From JBFHNV01 sp965365655 (GTDB lineage Bacteria > Pseudomonadota > Gammaproteobacteria > HK1), in NCBI GenBank assembly GCA_965365655.1, contig CBDUCN010000014.1, forward strand, positions 1 through 31,933: a stretch of 31,933 nt of DNA. Direction: 5' to 3'. The translations under genes were made by a program, and so were the position numbers. Shown piece by piece: positions 16,604 through 26,974 of this stretch. Positions within the stretch are counted from its first letter, which is position 1; every line of letters starts with the position of its first letter. The notes below the pieces were generated by a model. The model was given only the letters and a program-made list of their open reading frames with translations. It searched no databases and had not been told where the DNA came from.

Positions 16604-17002
16604 TCATCCGCCGCCGCGGAGATCGTCGTCCGCACCGCCGGCAGCCATTCCGCCGCCATCGCCGCCGCCGTCCCGGCGCCGCGCCGCGTCCATCGCGCGC
16701 GAGCGGCGCCGCGTGTACAGGAAGCCGACGGTGAGCAGTGCGCCGATCGCCACCAGCCGATGCGGCGCCGGCTGGCCCGGCCACGGCGGCTGCCGGTCCC
16801 ACCCGAGCAGCGAGTCGACGCCGATGAACAGCAGCAGCACGAAGAAGGTGATCGCCAGCACCTCGGCGAACAGCTTCATCTTCTGCGCGAAGGACAGCCG
16901 CAGGCCCGTGGCCGGCCCGATCGCGCCGTAGCCCGCGAACCACGCGAGGGCGGCGAACATCAGCGCGTCGCTGGCGAGGGCGAGGATGAACGGGAGCTTC
17001 AT
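16604..17002 (-). CDS. Small membrane protein of unknown function
   Basis: Predicted 132 residues. Three hydrophobic helices are visible at about 3-27, 45-68 and 83-97, with the segment LRLSFAQKMKLFAE between the first two. The C-terminal 35 residues are Arg-rich and then Gly/Asp-rich low complexity, probably a disordered cytoplasmic tail. I do not recognise a family. The ATG at 17002 starts a sensible first helix; a longer in-frame start at 17032 would add ten basic residues. It lies 58 bases downstream of the thioesterase gene on the same strand and may share its transcript. Confidence 0.65.
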   Translation of the reverse strand: MKLPFILALASDALMFAALAWFAGYGAIGPATGLRLSFAQKMKLFAEVLAITFFVLLLFIGVDSLLGWDRQPPWPGQPAPHRLVAIGALLTVGFLYTRRRSRAMDAARRRDGGGDGGGMAAGGADDDLRGGG

Positions 17003-17060
17003 GGGGTGCGTGCCGCCGCGTGCATGGCGCACACGATACCGGCGCTGCGCGGCGCGCGGT

Positions 17061-17498
17061 TCACAGGTAGGGATTGCGGCCGTCGAGCACTGCCATCGTC
17101 ACCCGCGCGACGCAGACCGGGCGACCCCGATCGTCGTCAACGCGGACCTCCCAGACCTGGGTCCGGCGCCCGAGGTGCGCGGGCGTCGCGACCGCGGTGA
17201 CGTGTCCGTCGCTCACCGCGCGGATGTGGTTCGCATTGATGTCGAGGCCCACGCAGTAGTGCTTCTCCGGATCCACGGTGAACGTCGCGGCCCAGGACGC
17301 GAGGGTTTCTGCGAGCGCCACCGACGCGCCGCCGTGCAGCAGGCCCGCCGGCTGCACCGTGCGCGGGTCGACCGGCATGCGCGCGGTCAGTGAGCGATCG
17401 TCGGTCGCGACGAGCTCGATGCCGAGGTGCCCGATGAGCGACCCGGCGCCGGCCGCGTTGGCTGTGTCGAGAGGGACGGGCTGGAACCAGATGGACAT
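17061..17498 (-). CDS. Hotdog-fold acyl-CoA thioesterase (YdiI/MenI-like)
   Basis: Predicted 145 residues with a single hotdog domain. The active-site helix QPAGLLHGGASVALAE carries Glu64 (the catalytic residue in YdiI-type enzymes) and His55. The MPVDPRTVQP lead-in, LDINANHIRAV and HLGRRTQVWEV blocks match the YdiI/MenI and EntH group, which hydrolyses aryl- or acyl-CoA thioesters such as 1,4-dihydroxy-2-naphthoyl-CoA. No menaquinone gene is nearby; instead the neighbours are an acyl-CoA dehydrogenase and a CoA-transferase, so a housekeeping or pathway-specific acyl-CoA hydrolase is more likely. Last-but-one gene of the minus-strand cluster. Confidence 0.9.
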   Translation of the reverse strand: MSIWFQPVPLDTANAAGAGSLIGHLGIELVATDDRSLTARMPVDPRTVQPAGLLHGGASVALAETLASWAATFTVDPEKHYCVGLDINANHIRAVSDGHVTAVATPAHLGRRTQVWEVRVDDDRGRPVCVARVTMAVLDGRNPYL

Positions 17499-17598
17499 GG
17501 GGGCGTGGGGTCTCGCGTTCGGGGCCGCGGCGCCTGCGCGCAGGTGACCGTAGACCGAGTATCCACCGACGGACGGATGCCTGCCAGCGCTCAGCCTG

Positions 17599-17922
17599 TC
17601 ACTTCACGATCCGCCTGAGGTCCTCGAGCTTGTCGAAGAGGTGCCAGACGTAGCCGTCCGTGCCGTTCACGCGGTGCGGATGCAGGTCGGACAGTGCAGG
17701 ATCGTTGCAGTAGCTGTCGAATGCGTCCTTCGACTCCCACTCGACGAGGATCATCACGTTGCGCGGCGCGATCTCGCCCGTCACGGCCTCCCGGAACTCC
17801 CCGAGCGCGACCACGCGGCCGCCGTGTGCCCGCACCTCGCTGGCCGAGCGACGCGAGTAGGCGAGGTACTCGTCCCTGTCCGAGACGTTGAAGAGGTTCA
17901 GCGCGTAGACGGGGGAGGGCAT
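17599..17922 (-). CDS. DUF1330 family protein
   Basis: Predicted 107 residues, a small cytoplasmic protein of the dimeric alpha+beta barrel type. The YALNLFNVSDRDEYLAYSRRS opening and NVMILVEWESKDAFDSYCNDP middle are typical of DUF1330. The family's function is not established; related barrels include monooxygenases and stress proteins. ATG at 17922 is set by AAGGAG eight bases upstream. It lies between the acyl-CoA dehydrogenase gene (117 bases upstream) and the thioesterase gene (100 bases downstream) on the same strand. Confidence 0.85.
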   Translation of the reverse strand: MPSPVYALNLFNVSDRDEYLAYSRRSASEVRAHGGRVVALGEFREAVTGEIAPRNVMILVEWESKDAFDSYCNDPALSDLHPHRVNGTDGYVWHLFDKLEDLRRIVK

Positions 17923-17930
17923 CGATGATT

Positions 17931-17936
17931 CTCCTT
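17931..17936 (-). promoter_or_regulatory. Ribosome binding site of the DUF1330 gene
   Basis: AAGGAG on the minus strand, 8 bases before the ATG at 17922. It rules out the in-frame TTG at 17940 as the start. Confidence 0.65.
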
Positions 17937-18039
17937 GCAATGGAGCACTGCTGGATCCGCCCGCGCGCGGCCTGGCGATCGCGCCGCCCGATGGGGACGC
18001 GGCGTCGGGCCGGCCGCGAACGCGGGTCGTCGCGCCGGC

Positions 18040-19227
18040 TCAGTACGAGCGCGGCATTCCCAGCACGTGCTGCCCGATGAAGTTCAGGATCATGTTCGGC
18101 GACACCGGCGCCGTGCGCGACAGCCGCGCCTCGCGCCACTTGCGCTCGATGTCGTACTCGCGCGCGAACGCGAAGCCGCCGTGCGTGGAGAAGCAGGCCT
18201 CGCCCGCCTTCCACGACGACTCCGACGCGAGCAGGCGCGCCATGTTGGCCTCCGCGCCGCACGGGCGCCCGGCGTCGAACAGCGCGGTCGCCTTGCGCAC
18301 CATCAGGTCGGCCGCCTCGAGCTCGGCATGGGCCTGCGCGATAGGGAACTGGATCCCCTGGTTCTGGCCGATCGGCCGGCCGAACACCACGCGCTCGTTG
18401 GCATAGGCGACGGCCTTCTCGATGAACCAGCGCCCGTTGCCGATGGACTCGCTCGCGGTGAGGCAGCGCTCGGCGTTCATGCCGTCGAGGATGTAGCGAA
18501 AGCCCATCCCCTCTTCGCCGATCAGCGAGTCGCCCGGGATCGGCACGTCGTCGAAGAACACCTCGCACGTGTTGTGGTTGATCATCGCGTCGATCGGGCG
18601 GATCGTGCAGCCGTTCTTCTGCGCCTCCTGCAGGTCGATCAGGAACGTGGACAGGCCGTGCGTGCGCTTCTTGACCTGCTCTACCGGCGTCGTGCGCGCG
18701 AGCAGCAGCATCAGGTCCGAGTGCGCGGCGCGGCTGGTCCACACCTTCTGGCCGTTCACGACGTAGCCGTTGCCCTTGCGCTCGGCCCGGGTCTTGAGCT
18801 GGGTGGTGTCCGAGCCGGTGGTCGGCTCGGTGACGCCGAAGGCCTGCAGGCGGAGCTCGCCCTTCGCGATGCGCGGCAGGTACTTCTCCTTCTGCTCGGG
18901 GCTGCCGTGACGGAGCAGGGTGCCCATCGTGTACATCTGCGCGTGGCCCGGCGACGCGCTGCAGCCTGTCGCGTTGATGGTCTCGAGGATCACCGCGCCG
19001 CCGCGGATGGGCAGGCCGGCGCCGCCGTACTCCTCCGGGATCAGCGCGGCCAGCCAGCCGGCCTGTGTCAGCGCGTCGATGAACTCGGTGGGATAGCTGG
19101 ACTCGGGCGGGTTGTTCTCGAGCCGGCGCCAGTACTCCCCGGGAAAGCCCTCGCACAGGCGGCGCACTGCGTCGCGGATGTCGGGGTAGTCCTCGTCCAG
19201 GGACATGCTGAATTCGGCGTCGCTCAT
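18040..19227 (-). CDS. Acyl-CoA dehydrogenase
   Basis: Predicted 395 residues, an FAD flavoenzyme that forms a 2,3-double bond in an acyl-CoA. The N-terminal helical, middle beta (AFGVTEPTTGSDTTQLKTRA, with the FAD-contacting TEPTTGSD) and C-terminal helical domains are all present. The usual YEGT motif with the catalytic Glu near the C-terminus is replaced by RTAPVS (residues 371-376). Glu253 in GMNAERCL aligns by motif with the catalytic Glu of isovaleryl-CoA and long-chain enzymes, so that placement is likely here. The substrate is unknown; the divergent CoA-transferase and downstream thioesterase suggest a pathway. ATG at 19227 is preferred over the Arg-rich upstream extension. Confidence 0.93.
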   Translation of the reverse strand: MSDAEFSMSLDEDYPDIRDAVRRLCEGFPGEYWRRLENNPPESSYPTEFIDALTQAGWLAALIPEEYGGAGLPIRGGAVILETINATGCSASPGHAQMYTMGTLLRHGSPEQKEKYLPRIAKGELRLQAFGVTEPTTGSDTTQLKTRAERKGNGYVVNGQKVWTSRAAHSDLMLLLARTTPVEQVKKRTHGLSTFLIDLQEAQKNGCTIRPIDAMINHNTCEVFFDDVPIPGDSLIGEEGMGFRYILDGMNAERCLTASESIGNGRWFIEKAVAYANERVVFGRPIGQNQGIQFPIAQAHAELEAADLMVRKATALFDAGRPCGAEANMARLLASESSWKAGEACFSTHGGFAFAREYDIERKWREARLSRTAPVSPNMILNFIGQHVLGMPRSY

Positions 19228-19412
19228 CGTCCGCGCTCTCCGCAGGAGGAATGGAATCCGGCAATGGTACGCGTGCCGCCGCAGGCCGTTTCCCGCGTCG
19301 GGCCGGGGGCGAGCGCGCGGCGCGGGCGTGCGGCGCCGGTCTCCGCGCACGGGACGCGCCGACGCGGCGGCTCCGTGCCCGCCCCTTACCCTCGCCGGGC
19401 GGGCGCGGCAGA

Positions 19413-20600
19413 ATGACCCGTCTCGCCCCGACCGGAGTGACCGCCTTGACCGACGCCGCCGAGATTCCCGCCTCCAGCCCGCTCGCCGGCGTCACGGTGG
19501 TCGAGCTGGGCACCAGCGTGGCCGCGCCCTACGGCGCCTGGGTGCTGGCCGCGCTCGGCGCCGACGTGGTCAAGGTCGAGCGCCCGGACGGCGGCGACGA
19601 CGCGCGCCAGTGGGGCAAGATGTTCCCCGACGGCAGCTCCTCGTACTTCAACGCGTTCAACCGCGACAAGCGCGGCATCACCGTCGACATCAAGGACGAC
19701 GCGGAGCGCGAGTGGCTGCGCCGCTTCTGCATCGAGCGCGCGGACGTCGTGCTGCAGAACATGCGACCGGGCACCGCGGCGAGAAACGGCCTCGGCGCCG
19801 ACGAGCTCACCGCGGCCAACCCGCGGCTGGTCTACTGCAACATGGGCGCGTTCGGGCGCACCGGCCCGCTCGAGGGGCGTCCGGGCTACGACCCGCTGAT
19901 GCAGGCCTTCGGCGGCATCATGAGCATCACCGGCGAGGAGGGGCGCCCGCCGATCCGCGTAGGCACCTCGATCGTGGACATGGGCACCGGCATGTGGTCG
20001 GTGATCGGGATCCTCGCGGCGCTCAGGCGGCGCGCCGAGACGGGCCTGGGCTGCGTCGTCGACACGTCGCTGTACGAGACGTCGCTCGGCTGGATGACGC
20101 ACCACGCGTCCACCGTGCAGGTGAGCGGCGAGAACCCGGAGCGGCAGGGCTCCGGCGCGCGCGGCATGGCGCCGTACCAGGCCTACGAGTGCGTGGACGG
20201 CTGGCTGGTGGTCGCCGCGCCCAACGATCGGCTGTTCGTGAAGCTCGCCGAGGTGCTGGGTCACCCGGAATGGCCGCGGGACCCGCGCTTCGCGAGCAAC
20301 CAGGAGCGCTATCGGAACCTCGTGGCGTTGAACGAGCAGATCGTGCCGATCATGCGCGAGCGCACCCGCGACCAGTGGCAGGCGGCGCTGGACCGGGCCG
20401 GGATCCCGAGCGCGCCGGTGCGCACGGCGCTCGAGATGATGGACGAGCCGCAGACGCGCGCGCTGGGCATGCTGCAGCGGCTCTCGCCGGACCGGCAGGA
20501 GCTGATGGGGCTGCCGATCAGCTTCGACGGCGAGCGCCCGCCGCTCAGGCGCTACGCGCCGACGCTCGGCGAGCACGACGACGAGATCAAGGACGTCTGA
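19413..20600 (+). CDS. CaiB/BaiF family (class III) CoA-transferase
   Basis: Predicted 395 residues. Moves CoA between carboxylic acids through an enzyme-bound aspartyl thioester. The N-terminal LAGVTVVELGTSVAAPYGAWVLAALGADVVKVERP block is the family hallmark. Asp160 in GRPGYDPLMQAF is the expected catalytic Asp, followed by GGIMSITGEEG. NRDKRGITVDIK, VVLQNMRPG and the C-terminal GIPSAPVRT blocks are intact. ATG at 19413 is used; GTG at 19437 or TTG at 19446 would shorten the variable lead and cannot be excluded. Divergent from the acyl-CoA dehydrogenase across 185 bases with no clear promoter elements. Likely activates the acid that the dehydrogenase then oxidises (inference). Confidence 0.92.
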   Translation: MTRLAPTGVTALTDAAEIPASSPLAGVTVVELGTSVAAPYGAWVLAALGADVVKVERPDGGDDARQWGKMFPDGSSSYFNAFNRDKRGITVDIKDDAEREWLRRFCIERADVVLQNMRPGTAARNGLGADELTAANPRLVYCNMGAFGRTGPLEGRPGYDPLMQAFGGIMSITGEEGRPPIRVGTSIVDMGTGMWSVIGILAALRRRAETGLGCVVDTSLYETSLGWMTHHASTVQVSGENPERQGSGARGMAPYQAYECVDGWLVVAAPNDRLFVKLAEVLGHPEWPRDPRFASNQERYRNLVALNEQIVPIMRERTRDQWQAALDRAGIPSAPVRTALEMMDEPQTRALGMLQRLSPDRQELMGLPISFDGERPPLRRYAPTLGEHDDEIKDV

Positions 20601-20643
20601 CACGTCATCGCGCCTGCCGCGCGCGGGCGCTCGCGGCGCGGCC

Positions 20644-22722
20644 TCACGCGGCCGGCGCCGGCGTTGACGGCGCGAGCAGCGACAGGCTGCGTGCCCCGAC
20701 GCGGACCGCGTCGCGCTCGAGCACGGGCACCTCGCCGCTGCTCAGCTCCACCTGCCAGCGAATCTCGCCGCCGTCGCCGCGCGGCAGCACGAAGCGCACC
20801 GCGTCGGCGCCCGGATTCAGGATCAGGAGCACCAAGTCCTCGTCGCTGCCGATGTCGCCGCCGCACGCCGCGAAGGACACGCCAAGGCACCGCGCGCCGG
20901 CTCCCCGCCAGTCGTCCCCGGCCATCGCGCCGCCGCGCGGGTGGTGCCACTCGACGTCGCGAAGGCCGTGTGTCGTGCTACACCGTTCTCCGTGCGGATA
21001 CGCGGCGAGGCGAAGCGCCGGGTGCGCGCGGCGCGCGCGCGTCAGCGCGGCGACGAAGTCGGCCAGCGACGGATCGCGGGCGTGGCGGGACCAGTCCAGC
21101 CACGCGGTGGCATTGTCCTGGCAGTACGCGTTGTTGTTGCCGTCCTGGCCGTGGCCCAGCGCGTCGCCGGCGAGCAGCATCGGCGTGCCCTGCGACAGCA
21201 GCACCGTCGCGAGCAGGTTGCGCACCTGGCGCTCGCGCAGCGCGGCTATCGCCGGGTCGTCGCTCGCGCCTTCCACGCCGTGGTTGCACGAGATCTCGTG
21301 CTCGTGGCCGTCGCGGTTGCGCTCGCCGTTGGCCTCGTTGTGCCGGCGCGCGTAGCTGACGGCGTCGCGGGCCGTGAATCCGTCGTGGCTGGTCACGTAG
21401 TTCACGCTCGCCCACGGCGCGCGCCCGGCGCGGTCGAACAGGTCGGCGGAGCCGTGCACCCGGCGCGCGAGGTCCGCGACGTCGTCGCCGCCGCGCAGCC
21501 AGAACCGGCGCACGGTGTCGCGGAAGCGGTCGTTCCACTCCGCCCAGCCGGGCGGGAAGCCGCCGGCGCGGTAGCCGTCGGGGCCGACGTCCCACGGCTC
21601 TGCGATCAGCTTCACGTCCGCGAGCACGGGGTCGGACGCGATCGCCGCGAGGAACGCCCCGCCGGCCTCGAAGTCGTGCTCGCCGCGCGCGAGCGCCGGC
21701 GCGAGGTCGAAGCGGAACCCGTCCACGTGCATCTCCGTCACCCAGTAGCGCAGGCTGTCCAGCACCAGCTCTCGCGCGGGCGGGCGTGACAGGTCGAGCG
21801 TGTTGCCGCAGCCGGTCCAGTTCACGTAGCGGCTGCGAGCCTGCGGGTCGAGCCGGTAGTAGCCGGCGTTGTCGATGCCGCGCAGCGACAGCGTGGGCTG
21901 CAGGTGGTCGCTCTCCGCGGTGTGGTTGTAGACCACGTCGAGGATCACCTCGATGCCAGCCGTGTGCAGCGTGCGCACCATGGCCTTGAACGCGTGCGGA
22001 CCCGCGCCGCCCAGATAGCGCGGCTCGGGCGCGAGGAAGGCCAGCGTGTTGTAGCCCCAGTAGTTGCGAAGCCCGCGCCGCGCGAGCGCGAGCTCGTCGA
22101 CGAAGGCGTGCACCGGCAGCAGCTCGACGGCGGTCACGCCCAGGTGTCGCAGGTGCTCGACGATCGCCGGGTGCGCGACCCCGCCGAAGGTGCCGCGCAG
22201 CTCCGGCGGCACCTCGGGGTGGCGCATCGTGAGGCCGCGCACGTGGACTTCCAGGATCACGGAGTCGCGCCACGGCGTGCGCGGCGGCGCGTCGCCGCGC
22301 CAGTCGAACGCGTCGTCGACCACGACGCCGCGCGGCACCCAGGGTGCGCTGTCGCCGCCCGGCCAGGCCGCGGGCAGCAGCGGATCCGACGCGCGCATCG
22401 CGATCGGCCAGCACACGCGGCCGCTCAGCTGCCGGGCGTACGGATCCACCAGCAGGCAGCGCGGATCGCAGCGCTGCCCGGCGGCGGGCGCCCAGGGGCC
22501 GTGCACGCGGAAGCCGTAGTGCTGCCCGGGGCCGAGGCCCGGCACGCGCCCGTGGAAGGTGTCGCCGCTGCGCCCAGGGAGCGCGAGGCGTGCGCGCTCG
22601 CGGCGCTCTCCGGAGTCGAACAGGCAGACCTCCACGCGCTCGGCGGGTGCCGCGCGCAGCGCGAAGTTGACCCCGGCGCCGTCCCAGGTCGCCCCGGGGG
22701 GCGATGGGGATCCGGGGTCCAT
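20644..22722 (-). CDS. glgX: Glycogen debranching enzyme (isoamylase type)
   Basis: Predicted 692 residues, close to the usual 660-710. Cuts alpha-1,6 links in phosphorylase-trimmed glycogen. An N-terminal CBM48 domain (about 8-100, GATWDGAGVNFALRA) precedes a GH13 barrel. Catalytic residues by motif: Asp339 (GFRFDLA), Glu375 (LIAEPWD) and Asp447 (TSHDGFT); the conserved region I DVVYNHTAE is at about 262-270. The GDALGHGQDGNNNAYCQDN block is characteristic of GlgX. The C-terminal beta domain is complete. The ATG at 22722 is taken; a GTG directly before it would add one residue. It starts 25 bases after the glgP stop, so it is in the same transcript, and converges with the CoA-transferase gene. 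Confidence 0.95.
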   Translation of the reverse strand: MDPGSPSPPGATWDGAGVNFALRAAPAERVEVCLFDSGERRERARLALPGRSGDTFHGRVPGLGPGQHYGFRVHGPWAPAAGQRCDPRCLLVDPYARQLSGRVCWPIAMRASDPLLPAAWPGGDSAPWVPRGVVVDDAFDWRGDAPPRTPWRDSVILEVHVRGLTMRHPEVPPELRGTFGGVAHPAIVEHLRHLGVTAVELLPVHAFVDELALARRGLRNYWGYNTLAFLAPEPRYLGGAGPHAFKAMVRTLHTAGIEVILDVVYNHTAESDHLQPTLSLRGIDNAGYYRLDPQARSRYVNWTGCGNTLDLSRPPARELVLDSLRYWVTEMHVDGFRFDLAPALARGEHDFEAGGAFLAAIASDPVLADVKLIAEPWDVGPDGYRAGGFPPGWAEWNDRFRDTVRRFWLRGGDDVADLARRVHGSADLFDRAGRAPWASVNYVTSHDGFTARDAVSYARRHNEANGERNRDGHEHEISCNHGVEGASDDPAIAALRERQVRNLLATVLLSQGTPMLLAGDALGHGQDGNNNAYCQDNATAWLDWSRHARDPSLADFVAALTRARRAHPALRLAAYPHGERCSTTHGLRDVEWHHPRGGAMAGDDWRGAGARCLGVSFAACGGDIGSDEDLVLLILNPGADAVRFVLPRGDGGEIRWQVELSSGEVPVLERDAVRVGARSLSLLAPSTPAPAA

Positions 22723-22747
22723 CACCGTACCCGGGGGCGGTCCCCGG

Positions 22748-25255
<2,508 letters not shown>

Positions 25256-25358
25256 GTCGGTATGTCCGGGTCGTGAATGCTGATCGTCGGCGCGCGGCCG
25301 CCGGCGGCGGATCGCGGCGTGCCGGCGCCCGCGCGGGCGCTGGGGACGCGGGGAAGCG

Positions 25359-26951
25359 TCATTCGGCGACGAGGCGCCGCGACAGCGCGGCCGGGTCGGG
25401 ATACAGCCGCTCGCGGTACGCGGCCGCGCTGTCGGCCCACGAGAAACGCGCGCCTGCGGCGGCGCGGCGGATCCGCTCCCAGCCGTCGGCGTCGGTGCGG
25501 CGCAGCGTCAGCGCGCGCTCGAAGGCGGCGACCATCGACTCGGCCTGCTCGCCCACCGTCGCGCCGCCGAACGCGAAGCCGTCGACGCCGTCGCGCACCG
25601 TGTCGGCGAGGCCGCCCACCCGGTGCACCAGGCACGGCTGCCCGGCGCGCATCGCGAGCATCTGGCTGATGCCGCACGGTTCGTAGGAGCTCGGCATCAG
25701 GAACAGGTCGCCACCGGCGTACAGCGCGGCGGGCAGGCGGTGGGAGTAGCCGCGCAGGAACACGAAGCCCTTGCGCCGCCCCATCACGCCGGTGAGGAAC
25801 CGCTCGAGCTCCGCGTCGCCGGTGCCCAGCGCGACCAGCAGGCCGTCGTCGCCGAGCGCGTCCAGCACGCCGTCCAGCGCCGGGCGTCCGTCGCGCAGCG
25901 GCGCGCGCAGCAGGCCCACCTTCTGCGCCGTGATGCGCCCGACGGAGGTCACCAGCATCGCCGGGCGTTCGGCCGGCAGCGCCGCGAGCCGCTCGGACGC
26001 GACGAAGTGGGCGCTGCGCACCGTGAGATCCTCGCCCGCGAAGCGCAGCACCTCGTCGGACATCGCGGCGAGCATCGTGGTCCACCGCGCCTCCTCGGGC
26101 ACCGGCGGCGCAGGATAGGTGCAGCCGTTGAGGACGCCGGCGAGGCGGCCATCCTGGTGCACCCGGCGCAGATCGGCCTCCAGCCCCTCGCCACCGTGGA
26201 AGCCGGCACGCTCGACGGCGTTGCTCTGCAGGATCTCGCGCGCATAGGTGGGCGACACCGTGCTCACCGCGTCGGCGAGCCGGATCCCGGCGGCCATCGG
26301 GTTCACGGTGTCCGGCCAGCGGCGGTCGGTGACCGCCTGCGGATCCACGCGCAGGCCCGGGAACCAGGTGCGCAGCGACGACGGATCGCCGGCGAGCGGG
26401 CGCACGCCCTGCAGCGCGAGGTTGTGGATCGTGAACACGGTGTGGGTCGCGCGCAGCCGCGCGTAGCGCGGGTGGCCGTGCGCGAGCACCAGCACCATCG
26501 CGGCGTGCCAGTCGTGCAGGTGCACGACGTCCACGTCGCCGAACGCGCCCGCGGTGAACGCCTCCGCGACCGCGGCGCCGAACAGCGCGAACTTGCCCGC
26601 GTCGGTCGCGAAGGGGCGGTCCGGGCCGTCGTTGCAGTACACCTGGCCGCGGCCGCACACGGAGAACAGCGGGTGATCCAGCACGTAGTGCGCGACGTCC
26701 GCCGCGCCGTCCGGGGGCACCGCCCGGTGCAGCCCGACGGCCTCGGCGGCGCCGGCGAACGGCACGTGCAGCGCCTGCACGCGGGTCGTGCCCGGCAGCG
26801 AGTCGAGGAGCCCGTAGGCAGGCGTCACGACGCTCACCCGGCAGCCGGACGCCGCGAGCGCCGGCGGCAGGTCGCGCAGCACGTCGCCGATGCCGCCCAC
26901 CTTGAGGCCGGGCAGCGCGTCGTTCTCGGCGGCGACCATCAGCACGTGCAC
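25359..26951 (-). CDS. glgA: Glycogen synthase (GT5)
   Basis: Predicted 530 residues, longer than the 470-490 of enteric GlgA. Adds glucose from ADP-glucose to alpha-1,4-glucan. The ADP-glucose motif KxGG is Lys17-Val-Gly-Gly in GLKVGGIGD, and the catalytic Glu region reads SYEPCGISQMLAMRAGQP followed by VGGLADTV. VHLHDWHAA and TIHNLALQG are standard GT5 blocks, as are ADAVSTVSPTYAREI and SVGRITAQKVGLL. The opening MHVLMVAAENDALPG and the I-S-Q variant place it in a subgroup apart from enteric GlgA. The GTG at 26951 is chosen because it puts the KxGG motif at the normal distance and has AGGA nine bases upstream; GTG 26945 and ATG 26939 are alternatives. It begins 23 bases after the glgC stop. 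Confidence 0.93.
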   Translation of the reverse strand: MHVLMVAAENDALPGLKVGGIGDVLRDLPPALAASGCRVSVVTPAYGLLDSLPGTTRVQALHVPFAGAAEAVGLHRAVPPDGAADVAHYVLDHPLFSVCGRGQVYCNDGPDRPFATDAGKFALFGAAVAEAFTAGAFGDVDVVHLHDWHAAMVLVLAHGHPRYARLRATHTVFTIHNLALQGVRPLAGDPSSLRTWFPGLRVDPQAVTDRRWPDTVNPMAAGIRLADAVSTVSPTYAREILQSNAVERAGFHGGEGLEADLRRVHQDGRLAGVLNGCTYPAPPVPEEARWTTMLAAMSDEVLRFAGEDLTVRSAHFVASERLAALPAERPAMLVTSVGRITAQKVGLLRAPLRDGRPALDGVLDALGDDGLLVALGTGDAELERFLTGVMGRRKGFVFLRGYSHRLPAALYAGGDLFLMPSSYEPCGISQMLAMRAGQPCLVHRVGGLADTVRDGVDGFAFGGATVGEQAESMVAAFERALTLRRTDADGWERIRRAAAGARFSWADSAAAYRERLYPDPAALSRRLVAE

Positions 26952-26974
26952 GGGCGGGAGTCCTCGCTCGCAGC

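Noticed and set aside
17533..17544. Perfect 12-base palindrome CCTGCGCGCAGG upstream of the thioesterase gene
   Set aside because: Short GC-only palindromes are frequent at this base composition and no second copy or promoter context supports it.
20601..20643. Hairpin between the CoA-transferase and glgX stops
   Set aside because: Only 6-7 pairs with a large loop and several competing pairings; not better than background in GC-rich DNA.
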